Positions 6,901-16,314 of a stretch of DNA of 44,679 nucleotides are shown here, piece after piece. The stretch spans positions 1-44,679 of the forward strand of contig JAQGMR010000014.1 in the NCBI GenBank assembly GCA_028292265.1. The letters are read 5' to 3'. This stretch comes from Herminiimonas sp. Its GTDB lineage: Bacteria; Pseudomonadota; Gammaproteobacteria; Burkholderiales; Burkholderiaceae_D. The notes below the pieces were generated by a model. That model was not told where the DNA came from, made no database searches, and saw only the letters and a program-made list of their open reading frames with translations. The translations under genes and the position numbers were made by a program. Each line of letters opens with the position of its first letter. Positions within the stretch are counted from its first letter, which is position 1.

Positions 6901-8127
6901 ATGTCGGCCACCAGTACAAGTGTTTCAGTTGAAGCTTTGCCGTCCGCTTACCCGCACTCAAAATCCAATCTTGCCAGTCTGACGATCGCGCAGGCGCTCG
7001 CCGGCGCAAACACGACAGTTATCTTTGCCACCGGCGCCATCGTCGGGAGCACGCTCGCGCCTAACCAGGCGCTCGCCACATTGCCGATCTCGCTCTTTGT
7101 GGTCGGAATGGCGGCATGTGCGTTACCCGCCGGCGTCATCGCACAGCGGCGAGGACGCGGAGCCGCCTTCCTGGTCGGGACGGCATGCGGGGTGATCGTC
7201 GGCTTACTCTCGGCTTTGGCGGTGGTGCTTGGATCGTTCTGGTTGTATTGCGTGGCGACTTTTTTCGGCGGCGCCTATGCCGCCGTGGTTTTTTCCTACC
7301 GCTTTGCCGCGGCAGATTGTGTGCCACCGGATCGACGTCCGCGCGCATTATCTTTCGTCATGGCCGGCGGCGTGTTTGCCGGTGTGATCGGGCCGCAGCT
7401 CGTCAACTATACGATGGACCTATGGGCTCCCTACACGTTCGCCGTGACGTTCCTGGCGCAGGCAGCAGTGGCTGTCTTGTCTGCACTGATTCTGCTTAGG
7501 GTCAGGATCCCCCCGCCAGTGGCGTTGCAGAGCATCAGCGCACCGCGGCCAATGAGGGTGATCGCATTTCAACCCAAGTTCATGATTGCCGTGATTTGCG
7601 GCGTCGTGTCATACCTGCTCATGAACTTCCTCATGACGTCGGCGCCACTCGCCATGCGGATGTGCGGGCTCCCTCAAAAGGCAGCCAACCTGGGGGTTCA
7701 GTGGCACGTTGTCGCCATGTACGCGCCTGGCTTCTTCACCGGCAGTCTCATTGCCCGCTTCGGCGCCCATAAAGTGATCATGGCAGGCTTGCTGCTGACC
7801 GGCCTCGCCGCAGCCATCGGCTTGAGTGGCGTGGACGTCGACCATTTTTGGCTCATGCTCATTGTGCTTGGCATCGCCTGGAACTTCGGCTTTATAGGTG
7901 CATCGGCCCTGGTGCTGCAGAGCCATCGCCCAGAGGAGAAGTCACGCGTTCAGTCATTCAACGACTTCATCGTTTTTGGAAGCGTAGCAGTCGGTTCATT
8001 CTTGTCAGGCGGCCTGTTGACCGTGTACGGTTGGAGCACGGTCCTCTGGCTGTCATTCGTTCCCCTCACCGTGGCCGTTGTGATTCTGGGAGGCGCGTCT
8101 ATCGCTCGCGCGAAGCAACGTGCTTGA
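6901..8127 (+). CDS. MFS transporter
   Basis: 408 residues with about 12 hydrophobic segments arranged as two six-helix halves and a central loop near residues 205-225. The MFS motif A in loop 2-3 is GVIAQRRGRGAA (78-89). It is an inner-membrane secondary transporter, probably an exporter of the YnfM/drug-efflux type; the substrate is not predictable. AAGGA lies just upstream of the ATG at 6901. The gene ends 36 bases before the partial tRNA copy and a terminator, so it is the last island gene and seems to form a single-gene unit. Confidence 0.85.
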   Translation: MSATSTSVSVEALPSAYPHSKSNLASLTIAQALAGANTTVIFATGAIVGSTLAPNQALATLPISLFVVGMAACALPAGVIAQRRGRGAAFLVGTACGVIVGLLSALAVVLGSFWLYCVATFFGGAYAAVVFSYRFAAADCVPPDRRPRALSFVMAGGVFAGVIGPQLVNYTMDLWAPYTFAVTFLAQAAVAVLSALILLRVRIPPPVALQSISAPRPMRVIAFQPKFMIAVICGVVSYLLMNFLMTSAPLAMRMCGLPQKAANLGVQWHVVAMYAPGFFTGSLIARFGAHKVIMAGLLLTGLAAAIGLSGVDVDHFWLMLIVLGIAWNFGFIGASALVLQSHRPEEKSRVQSFNDFIVFGSVAVGSFLSGGLLTVYGWSTVLWLSFVPLTVAVVILGGASIARAKQRA

Positions 8128-8163
8128 GCACCAGACCAGGCTGTGCGGATTTTTTCTATGCTT

Positions 8164-8215
8164 TGCAAGGCGTCGGAGGTTCGAACGCTCTCGCCCCGAC
8201 CAACGAATTCAAAGG
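8164..8215. repeat. Right attachment-site repeat (partial tRNA-Pro)
   Basis: This is a copy of 324-375 with mismatches at 8171, 8186 and 8187, spanning the tRNA-Pro 3' portion (variable loop, T-arm, acceptor 3' strand, ACCA) and 13 bases of flank. It lacks the 5' half and has lost base pairs in the T-stem, so it is not a tRNA. It marks the far end of the island. Confidence 0.85.
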
Positions 8216-8247
8216 GTTACGGACTTCGGTCTGTGACCTTTTTCCAT
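8211..8247 (+). terminator. Intrinsic terminator after the MFS gene and partial tRNA
   Basis: AAAGGGTTACGGAC and GTCTGTGACCTTTTT form a stem (with G-U pairs) capped by a TTCG tetraloop and ending in a T-run. It sits at the same relative place as the terminator behind the intact tRNA but has a different stem sequence. Confidence 0.7.
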
Positions 8248-8667
8248 TAGTGCCGTAGTACCCCCGTTTTGCCGCCCGCCCGAACATATCGTTGTCGTAA
8301 AAAAGGTCTTCGAGCCCTGCTGCGTGCCGGCGCAACGATTCGCGTAACCTCGCCTGCCGGCATTAGTCCTTGAACCTACCAGGGCCACGCGGAAGTCATT
8401 GCCGATCAGAACGATGGCTTCTCATAACCCTGAAAACATATGAGGCCGGGATGGGCACTCAGATTCCGCCGGTCACCACAGCGCACGTCCACACAATCGT
8501 GTCATTTGTTGGCTGTCAAATTCTTAAACCGCCGCAGTTAAAAAGACATCGCAGCACGAGTAGGGTTGAGTGTCAGCGCTTGGACCGACTGCAGAAACGC
8601 GAAATCGGAGGTCCATATTGAGGAAACGTGGCTCCTTGAAGATACTGAAAACTATCGGGGGACTCGC
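8248..8667. other. Intergenic stretch without a supported gene
   Basis: Frames here (for example 8370-8621 on the plus strand) lack ribosome sites and protein-like composition. I see no RNA gene, repeat or IS end that I can support. Confidence 0.5.
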
Positions 8668-8757
8668 ATGAAGTCCGTTCGTTTTCCAGCGGGACGAGTA
8701 GATTCATTGTGGCTTGCGAATGCGATCAAGATGTCATTCAAACATCAGGGACGCTAG
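8668..8757 (+). CDS. Possible 29-residue upstream ORF / leader peptide
   Basis: The ATG at 8668 follows GGGGGA by about 5 bases. The frame ends in TAG at 8755-8757, directly abutting the ATG of the acyltransferase at 8758. The peptide (MKSVRFPAGRVDSLWLANAI...) matches nothing I know. Zero-gap spacing would allow translational coupling. It may equally be chance. Confidence 0.3.
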   Translation: MKSVRFPAGRVDSLWLANAIKMSFKHQGR

Positions 8758-9936
8758 ATGGAAAGACCAATGTCATCGTTCTTGGACGCGTCCAGATGGA
8801 TTGCGGCACTCTTGGTCGTCATTGGGCATATACGGCAAATCGTCAACGTCGACTTCGGCAGCGCGTCGACACAAAACGGATTGACCACCTTCTTCTATTT
8901 CATAACCGGCTTCGGCCATGAATCCGTAGTGGTATTTTTCGTGATCAGCGGCTTTCTCGTCGGTGGGGTCACCTTGGAGAGGTGGCAAAAGTCAGGTGTC
9001 TCTCTATCTGAATATTTCGTATCTCGCACTGCCCGGATCTATACGGTGCTGCCCGTGGCTCTTGCCATCGGCTGGGCTCTCGACCTGGCAGGATCTCATT
9101 GGATCGGCAACGACCACCACTACTTTGTACAGCAAGACCCCGAAGTTGCGTCCAGCCTGGCGGTCAACCAGATGCTATTCAGCACCTTCGTCGGGAATCT
9201 GTTCAACGTGGAAAACATCTTCGTTCCGATTTTGGGAACCAACGGCCCGCTTTGGAGCCTGGCGTATGAATGGTGGTACTACTGCCTCTTTGCATTCGTG
9301 GCCAGCGGCCTGATGACCAACGGACAGCGGCGCGTTTTCCTGCTGTCGCTGGCTGTTCTCCTGACCGCCATACTGCCATGGAAATTTTTGTTGTGGATGA
9401 GCGTCTGGCTGACCGGTGTGGCGGCCTATCCTGTCTACCGCCGCAAGGGCTGGAAACCGCACCCTCTAGCCGGCTTCGCCGTCTTCACTGGCGTCGCCAT
9501 AGCGGTTCGCATTGCGCCGAAGTTCATTCCCAACGCCGAATCAACGGCAGTCGCCTGGGCACTAGATTTTGTCCTTGGCCTGGCTTACGCCTTCGCGCTC
9601 GTATCACTCGCCAACCTGAAGCGAGAGTTACCATTCGCACGCGCTCATCAAAAGCTCGCTGGCTTCTCCTTCACACTCTATGTTACTCATGCACCGTTCA
9701 TGGTCTTCGCGATCTCGTGCGCAGAGGTGATATTCGGTCTAACCGTCCCGCTGCAGCCAAATATTGCCGGACTCACCTTCCTGTTCGGCGTGATGCTGGC
9801 TATCTATGCTTATAGCTGGTTCTTCTCACTACTGACCGAGGCGCATACCGGTCGCGTCCGTATCGCGCTCAAGACTCTGATCCAACCCCTATCCAGACGG
9901 GCAATGCGACTCAGACGTCCCGCATTACCCCCGTGA
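8758..9936 (+). CDS. Acyltransferase 3 family membrane protein (OafA/YrhL type)
   Basis: 392 residues with about ten membrane helices. The N-terminal signature D10-x-x-R13 ... H24 (DASRWIAALLVVIGH) contains the Arg and His typical of acyltransferase-3 proteins, followed by VVFFVISGFLVGG and SRTARIY, both hallmarks of the family. It would O-acylate a surface or secreted glycan at the inner membrane; the acceptor is unknown. No glycan operon surrounds it. AGGG lies 7 bases ahead of the ATG; an in-frame ATG at 8770 is a possible alternative start. Confidence 0.9.
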   Translation: MERPMSSFLDASRWIAALLVVIGHIRQIVNVDFGSASTQNGLTTFFYFITGFGHESVVVFFVISGFLVGGVTLERWQKSGVSLSEYFVSRTARIYTVLPVALAIGWALDLAGSHWIGNDHHYFVQQDPEVASSLAVNQMLFSTFVGNLFNVENIFVPILGTNGPLWSLAYEWWYYCLFAFVASGLMTNGQRRVFLLSLAVLLTAILPWKFLLWMSVWLTGVAAYPVYRRKGWKPHPLAGFAVFTGVAIAVRIAPKFIPNAESTAVAWALDFVLGLAYAFALVSLANLKRELPFARAHQKLAGFSFTLYVTHAPFMVFAISCAEVIFGLTVPLQPNIAGLTFLFGVMLAIYAYSWFFSLLTEAHTGRVRIALKTLIQPLSRRAMRLRRPALPP

Positions 9937-10041
9937 GCGGCCCAAGGACCTTCTCCGGCTGATAGTTGGCAGACTTCGAACGAGTTGCCTTCGATAGGCT
10001 ATCCACGGACCGGCCCCCTGCCCGCGCGGTCAGCCAACCCG

Positions 10042-10509
10042 TCATTCACTAGCTAGCACACGGGCGATTTCGCCAAGTTGATAGGGCTTGTTGAGGAAGG
10101 CGAATTCATAAACGCTTCCCCGCACACCGGCTCGCAGAGACGGATACCCAGACACCAAAATCACCTTTACGCCGGGAATCAGCGCGACGGCTTCTTCCCC
10201 AAGTTGCATGCCGCTGATGCCCGGCATGACGACGTCCGAGAACAGCACTTCTATGTCGGGCTCCCGCTTGAGTATTTCGAGCGCGGCTTCGCCGGTGCCG
10301 GCCGTCAGCACCTCGAAGCCAAGCAATGTGAAAAGCTGGGCCGCGAGTTCGAGCAGATCAAGGTTGTCGTCTACGATGAGCGCCTTTCGCGCTTCTCCAC
10401 CGTTGCTTTCCCCTGCATCGCCGAATGTGTGGGGATAGAATTTTGACTTGAAGTTATTACGACCCGGCATGGCCGAAGGTCGTTGAAAATTAATGGAGAG
10501 GGCTGTCAT
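10042..10509 (-). CDS. Stand-alone receiver-domain response regulator
   Basis: 155 residues. After a 40-residue leader, a single CheY-like receiver domain spans 42-153: acidic pair D47-D48 in ALIVDDN, phosphoacceptor D92 in FSDVVMPG, switch residue S120 in LVSGY and K141 in NKPY. No output domain, so it would act through protein contacts, like the receiver-only partners of hybrid kinases. ATG codons at 10509 and 10467 are both possible starts; the second removes most of the disordered leader. It is divergent from the two hybrid kinases at 10934 and 13280, which suggests a shared phosphorelay, but that is inferred from position. Confidence 0.85.
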   Translation of the reverse strand: MTALSINFQRPSAMPGRNNFKSKFYPHTFGDAGESNGGEARKALIVDDNLDLLELAAQLFTLLGFEVLTAGTGEAALEILKREPDIEVLFSDVVMPGISGMQLGEEAVALIPGVKVILVSGYPSLRAGVRGSVYEFAFLNKPYQLGEIARVLASE

Positions 10510-10933
10510 TTTGAGTTTGGCAAGGCTGCATCAACCGATTGGACGCTGGACTTTCGATAAGGTGCCCGTGAAATTTTTCTCGACTTCAAGAGGCAGCATC
10601 TCAAGAAGCAACATCGAAAATTCAAGCTTATCAGACAGTGAAAGATGGATTTGCTGTGATCCGGCCGTGGTGAGCTGAGGGCAGGTTTTCCAGTAGTCGA
10701 AATGCTGAGACCGGCCTGTGCGAGACGAAGACCTTTGTCCTTGGACGACGGTCGTAGCAGGCCTGCGAAATCGGAAGTCTAAATTTGTCAAAACGCAAAG
10801 ACGAATAAGGAGCGCCATAACTTTCCGGTCTGGCACCCCTGCCCATTCATAAGAAGAACTGAGTGCCGAATCGGAGTCAATTCATCGGCCCGAAGCCGGT
10901 GCATAATTCGCTTTTCTCTATCGATTTTCAGCA
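10510..10933. other. Intergenic region between the receiver gene and the hybrid kinase
   Basis: About 420 bp must hold the divergent promoters. A minus-strand frame ending at 10531 has a protein-like tail (SLSDKLEFSMLLLEMLPLEV) but no convincing start or ribosome site, so I do not call it a gene. No other structure supported. Confidence 0.4.
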
Positions 10934-13144
10934 ATGACATTAGATCCACCAAGCGGAGGCGACTTGCCGCCTGCAACCGCTGAAATGACTGAGCGCTTTC
11001 GTTCATTTGACTGGTCGACAACATCGCTTGGGCCGCTGCATTTATGGCCGGAAAGTCTGCGCCTCGTACTAGACGTTTGCTTTTCGTCCCAGTTCCCCAT
11101 TGCCGTCTGGTGGGGCCCTGACCTCCTCCAGTTTTATAACGACGGGTATCGCCCGATCCTTGGCGCAAGAAAGCATCCGCAAGCCTTCGGCAGAGCAGCA
11201 CGCGAAACTTGGCCTGAGATCTGGACGACGATAGGCCCAATGGTCGAACAAGTCATGAGCAAGGGAGAAGCCGTCAAGGGCGACGACATGGAACTGACCC
11301 TGGAGCGCAACGGCTACCCGGAACTTTGCTACTTTACTTTTTCGTACAGCCCGATCCGCGACGCATCCGGCAAGGTCATAGGCATGTTCACCGCGGCAGT
11401 CGAGACCACCTCGCGTGTGCTGGCCGAAAGGCGACAGTCTTTTCAGATGATGGCGGCTGACCGTCTGCGCGGGATTAGCGACCCGGACGAGGTGATAGCG
11501 GTAGCGACGGAGTTAGTGGCGAACCAGCTGAACGTCTCTCGCGCGTATTACGCCGAGATCGACGATGCGACCCAAACTTTTCATATACCCCCGAAGTGGA
11601 CTGTTTCAAAGAACCTGCCCGACCTGCCTTCCGTAGGCAAGATCGAGGACTACAGTCCGGCTTTGCTGCGCACCCTGCGTAGAGGAGCACCATTCGTCGC
11701 AGACGATTTAGAGAGTGACGTCCGCACTGCGCCCTACGCCTCAACCTACGCAGAGCTTTCAATACGGTCGATCATAACTGTGCCGTTGATCAAGGCAGGC
11801 GTTCTGCGTGCCAATTTCAATGTCGCCCATACCGGGCCGCGACATTGGACGGCCGAAGACGTTGCCACAGTGACCGCAATAGCAGACCACACCTGGGAAG
11901 CGATAGAACGTGCTCGCGCGGAGTCGGCGCTTCGAACGGAAAACGAAAACACCAAACGCGCTGAAGCGATATTGCGCCAGATAGACCGCCGCAAAAACGA
12001 GTTTCTTGCAATGCTCGCGCACGAGTTACGGAACCCTCTGGCGCCGATTAGTGCAGCCGCCGATTTGTTGCGCCTGGCGAATCTGGATGAAGCGCGAATC
12101 GCGCAAACAAGCGAAGTCATTACCAGGCAGGTCAAGCATTTGACCAGCCTGGTCGATGACCTGATGGACGTGTCCCGCGTGACGCGGGGGCTTGTGAAAT
12201 TGACCAGGCAGGTGGTGGATGCGAAGCGCATCGTCACCGATGCGATCGAACAGGTCAGTCCTCTGATAGAAACACGACGTCATCAGCTGGTTGTGCACTC
12301 CACACCCGACGCTGCTTATATTGTGGGAGATTACAAACGCCTGGTACAAGTCCTGACGAACCTGCTGCATAACGCGGCAAAGTACACGCCGGAAGGCGGC
12401 CACATTGTTTTGCGCATGGAAGTGCACGATGGACAGGTTGCATTTGTGGTCGCAGATAACGGCGTTGGCATGGAACGGGAACTGGTCGAGCATGCGTTTG
12501 AGTTGTTCGCCCAGGCTGAGCGGACGCCGGACCGGTCTGCCGGAGGCTTGGGAATAGGTTTGGCACTGGTGAAAAGCCTGGTAGAGCTACACCAGGGCAG
12601 TGTCTCCGTGGCGAGTGAAGGCGCGGGAGCGGGGTCGACGTTTACCGTAACGCTACCTCTGGTCAGCAAGCCGCGCGAATCGCTTTTATCTGAACACGAC
12701 GCCATGCCGCAGCTATCCGGTGACAGCCTGCGTTTGATGGTAGTGGATGACAATGTGGATGCCGCCTATATGTTGACCATGGTACTGGAAGCCGTAGGGC
12801 ATCAGGTGTCCATCGAGCATAGCTCCCACAGAGCGCTTGAGCGGGCGCGCGTCGAACGGCCAGATGCATTCCTGCTCGACATCGGCTTGCCGGACATGGA
12901 TGGAAATGAACTCGCCCGGCGGCTGCGCCATCAGGACGAGACAGCGGATGCAACACTAATAGCTGTTACCGGATACGGCCAGGAACATGATCGCGATGTA
13001 GCCAAAGCCGCAGGATTTGACCATCATTTTGTCAAGCCAATCAATACTGCAGACCTGGTCGCGTTGTTATCCGCATTGGGGGATTACAAGGCAACCGAAC
13101 AAGCCCATGTCCGGCACGGAACGGGAGGAATGACGGGTCTTTAG
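10934..13144 (+). CDS. Hybrid sensor histidine kinase (PAS-GAF-HisKA-HATPase-REC)
   Basis: 736 residues, no membrane segments, so a cytoplasmic sensor. Residues 20-165 form a PAS-like domain (FPIAVWWGPDLLQFYNDGYRP, FTFSYSPIRDASGKVIG). Residues 180-335 form a GAF domain. HisKA carries H363 in FLAMLAHELRNP, and HATPase_c has N-box NLLHNAAKYTPEGG, DNGVGM and GLGIGLALVK. A C-terminal receiver has DD at VVDDN, D649 in LLDIGLPDMDG, VTGYG and VKP. It shares its kinase-receiver half with the next gene, so the pair arose by duplication. Signal unknown; the GAF/PAS pair suggests a small molecule or redox/light cue. The ribosome site before the ATG is weak. Confidence 0.9.
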   Translation: MTLDPPSGGDLPPATAEMTERFRSFDWSTTSLGPLHLWPESLRLVLDVCFSSQFPIAVWWGPDLLQFYNDGYRPILGARKHPQAFGRAARETWPEIWTTIGPMVEQVMSKGEAVKGDDMELTLERNGYPELCYFTFSYSPIRDASGKVIGMFTAAVETTSRVLAERRQSFQMMAADRLRGISDPDEVIAVATELVANQLNVSRAYYAEIDDATQTFHIPPKWTVSKNLPDLPSVGKIEDYSPALLRTLRRGAPFVADDLESDVRTAPYASTYAELSIRSIITVPLIKAGVLRANFNVAHTGPRHWTAEDVATVTAIADHTWEAIERARAESALRTENENTKRAEAILRQIDRRKNEFLAMLAHELRNPLAPISAAADLLRLANLDEARIAQTSEVITRQVKHLTSLVDDLMDVSRVTRGLVKLTRQVVDAKRIVTDAIEQVSPLIETRRHQLVVHSTPDAAYIVGDYKRLVQVLTNLLHNAAKYTPEGGHIVLRMEVHDGQVAFVVADNGVGMERELVEHAFELFAQAERTPDRSAGGLGIGLALVKSLVELHQGSVSVASEGAGAGSTFTVTLPLVSKPRESLLSEHDAMPQLSGDSLRLMVVDDNVDAAYMLTMVLEAVGHQVSIEHSSHRALERARVERPDAFLLDIGLPDMDGNELARRLRHQDETADATLIAVTGYGQEHDRDVAKAAGFDHHFVKPINTADLVALLSALGDYKATEQAHVRHGTGGMTGL

Positions 13145-13279
13145 CCAGCAATGAGTGCTTGTCCTCGCCCGATCACAGCTTATACCGTGCAAGCGTGGCA
13201 ACGTACTTGCGCGCACAGTAAACGGTCCTGATTTTCAGAACGCATTACACTAAAGCGAACAGATTCTGGAAACTGCCTC

Positions 13280-15646
13280 ATGCACGGTCCGAATGAAAAG
13301 CAAGTGAAGTTGGATAATGCCGAAACGATCCTGGACAGCATCACGGATGCCTTTTTCAGCCTGAACGAAAACTGGGAGTTCTCGTACGTAAACCGTCAGA
13401 CCGAAAGCACCTTGGGCCGCCAGGCCAGTGAGTTGCTTGGCAAAAGTCTTTGGGACGTGTACCCCGGGACTGTAGGCAGTGAATTTGAAATGATGTATCG
13501 CAAGGCTGCGCAGGAACGCATTGCCGTTACCTTCAGTTCGTATTATCCCGACCATGACCGGTGGTACGAAGTGAATGTGTATCCAGCGCATGGCGGGCTC
13601 TCGGTCTACTTCCGCAATGTCACTGACCGTGAGCAGCAGGCGATGCGCCGTAGCGCGTCTATCATGCTGACCGATACGCTGGGTAGCCTGACAACACCTG
13701 ACGAGATCACGTTCAAGGCTTCGCAAATATTGGGCGAAACTCTCGCCGCAAGCCGGGTTGGCTACGGAACGATCAATCCGGTTGCCGAAACGCTGACGGT
13801 CACCCGGGACTGGAACGCGCCGGGCGCGGAAACGCTGGCCGGCGTGCTGAATTTGCGGGACTTTGGTTCTTTCATTGATGACTTGAAGGCAGGCAAGCTC
13901 GTCTGGATCAATGACGTTGAAAAGGACCACCGCACCAAAGGGGCGGCATCAGCTTTGAAACAGCGTAGCGCGGGATCATTTGTCAATGTCCCGATTGTGG
14001 AGCAGGGTCGTTTGGTAGCCGTCGTCTTTGTGAATAGTGCTCAGGCTCGCAATTGGTCAAACGAAGAACTAGCGTTCATCAAGGACGTAGCGGAAAGAGC
14101 CAGAACGGCCAGCGAACGATTGCGCAATGAGGTAGCTTTGAAGGAAAGCGAGGCAAAGTTCCGCACCATTGCGAACGCAATGCCGCAGATGGTTTGGTCT
14201 GCGCTGCCAGATGGCCATCACGATTACTACAATCAGCGCTGGTATGACTTTACCGGCTTAGACCAAACCACAACGGCCGCCGATGACTGGAAAAACATAT
14301 TCCATCCGGATGACCGAGCGCGAGCCTGGGAGTTATGGCAGCAGTGTCTGATAACCGGTGAGCAGTATGAAATCCAATACCGTCTACGGCACAACTCCGG
14401 CGAGTATCGATGGACCCTCGGACGCTCATTACCCATCCGAGACGATACTGGAAAAATCATCCGCTGGATGGGTACCTGCACGGATATCCATGACCAGAAG
14501 CTTGCCGAGGAAAGGTTAAAAGAAGCGGACGCGCGAAAGGACGAATTTCTGGCGATGCTCGCGCATGAACTTCGCAACCCGCTCGCCCCCATCGGCGCCG
14601 CAGCGCAGCTGCTGCAGATGGGGGCGCTCGACGAGGCGCGTGTGCGCCAGACCAGCCAGATCATTGGACGGCAAGTACATCACATGACCAGCCTCGTGGA
14701 TGACTTGCTGGATGTGTCGCGGGTCACGCGCGGCCTCGTCAAGCTGGACCGCGCGCAGATCGATATCGGCCATGTTGTCGCAGACGCCATCGAGCAGGTA
14801 ACCCCGTTGATCCGGGCTCGGCACCAACACCTTGGCTTGCAGTTGACTCCGGAAGCACCTCTGGTCATTGGAGACAAGAAGCGGCTGGTGCAGGTGATTG
14901 TAAATCTGTTGAACAATGCGGCCAAGTACACGCGCGAAGGGGGGCAACTCCTGCTTAAGACCGAGGTGCGCGACGCGCACGTGCTCATCCAGGTTACCGA
15001 CAACGGCATCGGCATGGCGCCCGAACTTGTGTCCCGTGCCTTCGATCTGTTCGTACAGGCCGAACGCACGTCCGACCGTTCCTCCGGTGGTCTCGGACTG
15101 GGGCTGGCTCTGGTCAAGAGCCTGGTCGATCTGCACCGTGGAACGGTAAGCTGCGAAAGCGCAGGCTTGGGTAAAGGAAGCACATTCACGGTCTGCCTGC
15201 CGCGACTGCTCGCCCTGGATCGGGGGACCGATTCGGCCGCGCCTGATCCCTCATCACACAAAAGCACCGCGCCCCTGCGCATCCTGGTGGTCGACGACAA
15301 TGTTGACGCGGCTTCCATGTTGAGCATGCTGCTCGAATCAAGCGGACACGAGGTAGTGGTCGAATATGGGCCGCACGCGGCACTCGAGCGCGCCAAAGTG
15401 GAAGCGCCGCAGGTGTGCATACTTGATATCGGCTTGCCCGAAATGGATGGCAATGAGCTAGCGCAGCGCCTGCGGGCCATGCCGCAGACGGCCCACTCTG
15501 TGCTGATCGCTGTTACCGGATATGGCCAGGACAGTGATCGAGGACAGACGCTTGCCGCAGGGTTTGACCATCACCTTGTCAAACCGGTCGACACAAAAAA
15601 GCTGTTGGCGATACTTGCCTCATATTGGTCCGGTCCCGACGTCTAG
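13280..15646 (+). CDS. Hybrid sensor histidine kinase (PAS-GAF-PAS-HisKA-HATPase-REC)
   Basis: 788 residues, soluble. Order: PAS 8-120 (DAFFSLNENWEFSYVNRQTE), GAF 130-275, PAS_3-type fold with PAC 288-405 (GEYRWTLGRSLPIRDDTGKI), HisKA with H429 in FLAMLAHELRNP, and HATPase_c with NLLNNAAKYTREGG, DNGIGM and GLGLGLALVK. The receiver carries D716 in ILDIGLPEMDG, plus VTGYG and VKP. It is a paralogue of the preceding kinase from HisKA onward but has a different sensor half, so the two may feed different cues into one pathway. The 135-bp gap allows co-transcription or its own promoter. Confidence 0.9.
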   Translation: MHGPNEKQVKLDNAETILDSITDAFFSLNENWEFSYVNRQTESTLGRQASELLGKSLWDVYPGTVGSEFEMMYRKAAQERIAVTFSSYYPDHDRWYEVNVYPAHGGLSVYFRNVTDREQQAMRRSASIMLTDTLGSLTTPDEITFKASQILGETLAASRVGYGTINPVAETLTVTRDWNAPGAETLAGVLNLRDFGSFIDDLKAGKLVWINDVEKDHRTKGAASALKQRSAGSFVNVPIVEQGRLVAVVFVNSAQARNWSNEELAFIKDVAERARTASERLRNEVALKESEAKFRTIANAMPQMVWSALPDGHHDYYNQRWYDFTGLDQTTTAADDWKNIFHPDDRARAWELWQQCLITGEQYEIQYRLRHNSGEYRWTLGRSLPIRDDTGKIIRWMGTCTDIHDQKLAEERLKEADARKDEFLAMLAHELRNPLAPIGAAAQLLQMGALDEARVRQTSQIIGRQVHHMTSLVDDLLDVSRVTRGLVKLDRAQIDIGHVVADAIEQVTPLIRARHQHLGLQLTPEAPLVIGDKKRLVQVIVNLLNNAAKYTREGGQLLLKTEVRDAHVLIQVTDNGIGMAPELVSRAFDLFVQAERTSDRSSGGLGLGLALVKSLVDLHRGTVSCESAGLGKGSTFTVCLPRLLALDRGTDSAAPDPSSHKSTAPLRILVVDDNVDAASMLSMLLESSGHEVVVEYGPHAALERAKVEAPQVCILDIGLPEMDGNELAQRLRAMPQTAHSVLIAVTGYGQDSDRGQTLAAGFDHHLVKPVDTKKLLAILASYWSGPDV

Positions 15647-15741
15647 CCTGACAAGACGGCGCATCTCCGCTTTGACGGGTTTCGAACCGGCGTTTCGGAG
15701 ATCGTCGCGGGCATTACGCGTTGCGTAACGCCCTTACTGAA

Positions 15742-15772
15742 AGCCAACCGTCCCACGCCGAGCCGGTTGGCT
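15742..15772. terminator. Hairpin between convergent genes
   Basis: AGCCAACCG (15742-15750) pairs perfectly with CGGTTGGCT (15764-15772) around a 13-base loop. It lies between the convergent kinase and phasin genes, and CTTTT follows at 15780-15784. A weak bidirectional terminator is likely. Confidence 0.5.
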
Positions 15773-15783
15773 GATCCTGCCTT

Positions 15784-16314
15784 TTAAGCAGGCTTGGACA
15801 TTGACTGCTTGAGTGGCTGCGACGATGGCTGATAGCCGCTACCATTTTGATGCTGCGCCTCGTTGATCGGCTTGGTCAATCTATCGAAGGCCGCCTTCTG
15901 ACGCTCGGTGACTTTTTTGGTTTCTTCGTCACCACGGCGCACTACTTCCTCAGCAACAGCGGCAGCGGTGCGTGTCGTTTCCGGCACATGTTGTTCAGCG
16001 GTTTTGGACAGTTCGACATGTACGCCGGCGGAAATAGCACGCACATGTTGCTCATAGGCGCGAAGCTTTTCAGCTGCCGGTTGTACCTGTGAAGTAATGA
16101 TGGACAAGAACTCCGTTGGTGACGTCGTTTGCGCTAATTGGTGGGCACTATTGATTGATTCTTCCATCATGGTCTGTGCAACTTGTACATTAAGTTGACC
16201 AAGGCGCTGGACGCCCTCGAACATTTTCTTCGACAGGTCCGTCATGAATGAAAACTGACTATCCAAATGGGATTTCAGTGCTGGTGGAACTTCTTCTTTG
16301 GTGAAGGGTTGCAT
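15784..16314 (-). CDS. Phasin family protein (polyhydroxyalkanoate granule)
   Basis: 176 residues from the ATG at 16314; a longer frame to 16434 lacks a ribosome site and protein character. It is almost entirely amphipathic helix (ALKSHLDSQFSFMTDLSKKM, FEGVQRLGQLNVQVAQTMM, LLSIITSQVQ-like), with a central phasin_2-type stretch and a polar Gln/Ser-rich tail. Phasins coat PHA granules and control their number and size. There is no pha synthesis gene nearby. The tail (NGSGYQPSSQPLKQSMSKPA) is low-complexity. Confidence 0.85.
   Translation of the reverse strand: MQPFTKEEVPPALKSHLDSQFSFMTDLSKKMFEGVQRLGQLNVQVAQTMMEESINSAHQLAQTTSPTEFLSIITSQVQPAAEKLRAYEQHVRAISAGVHVELSKTAEQHVPETTRTAAAVAEEVVRRGDEETKKVTERQKAAFDRLTKPINEAQHQNGSGYQPSSQPLKQSMSKPA

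Noticed and set aside
10531..10836. Minus-strand 101-residue frame upstream of the receiver gene
   Set aside because: The last 45 residues look protein-like, but the front does not and there is no ribosome site; left as intergenic.
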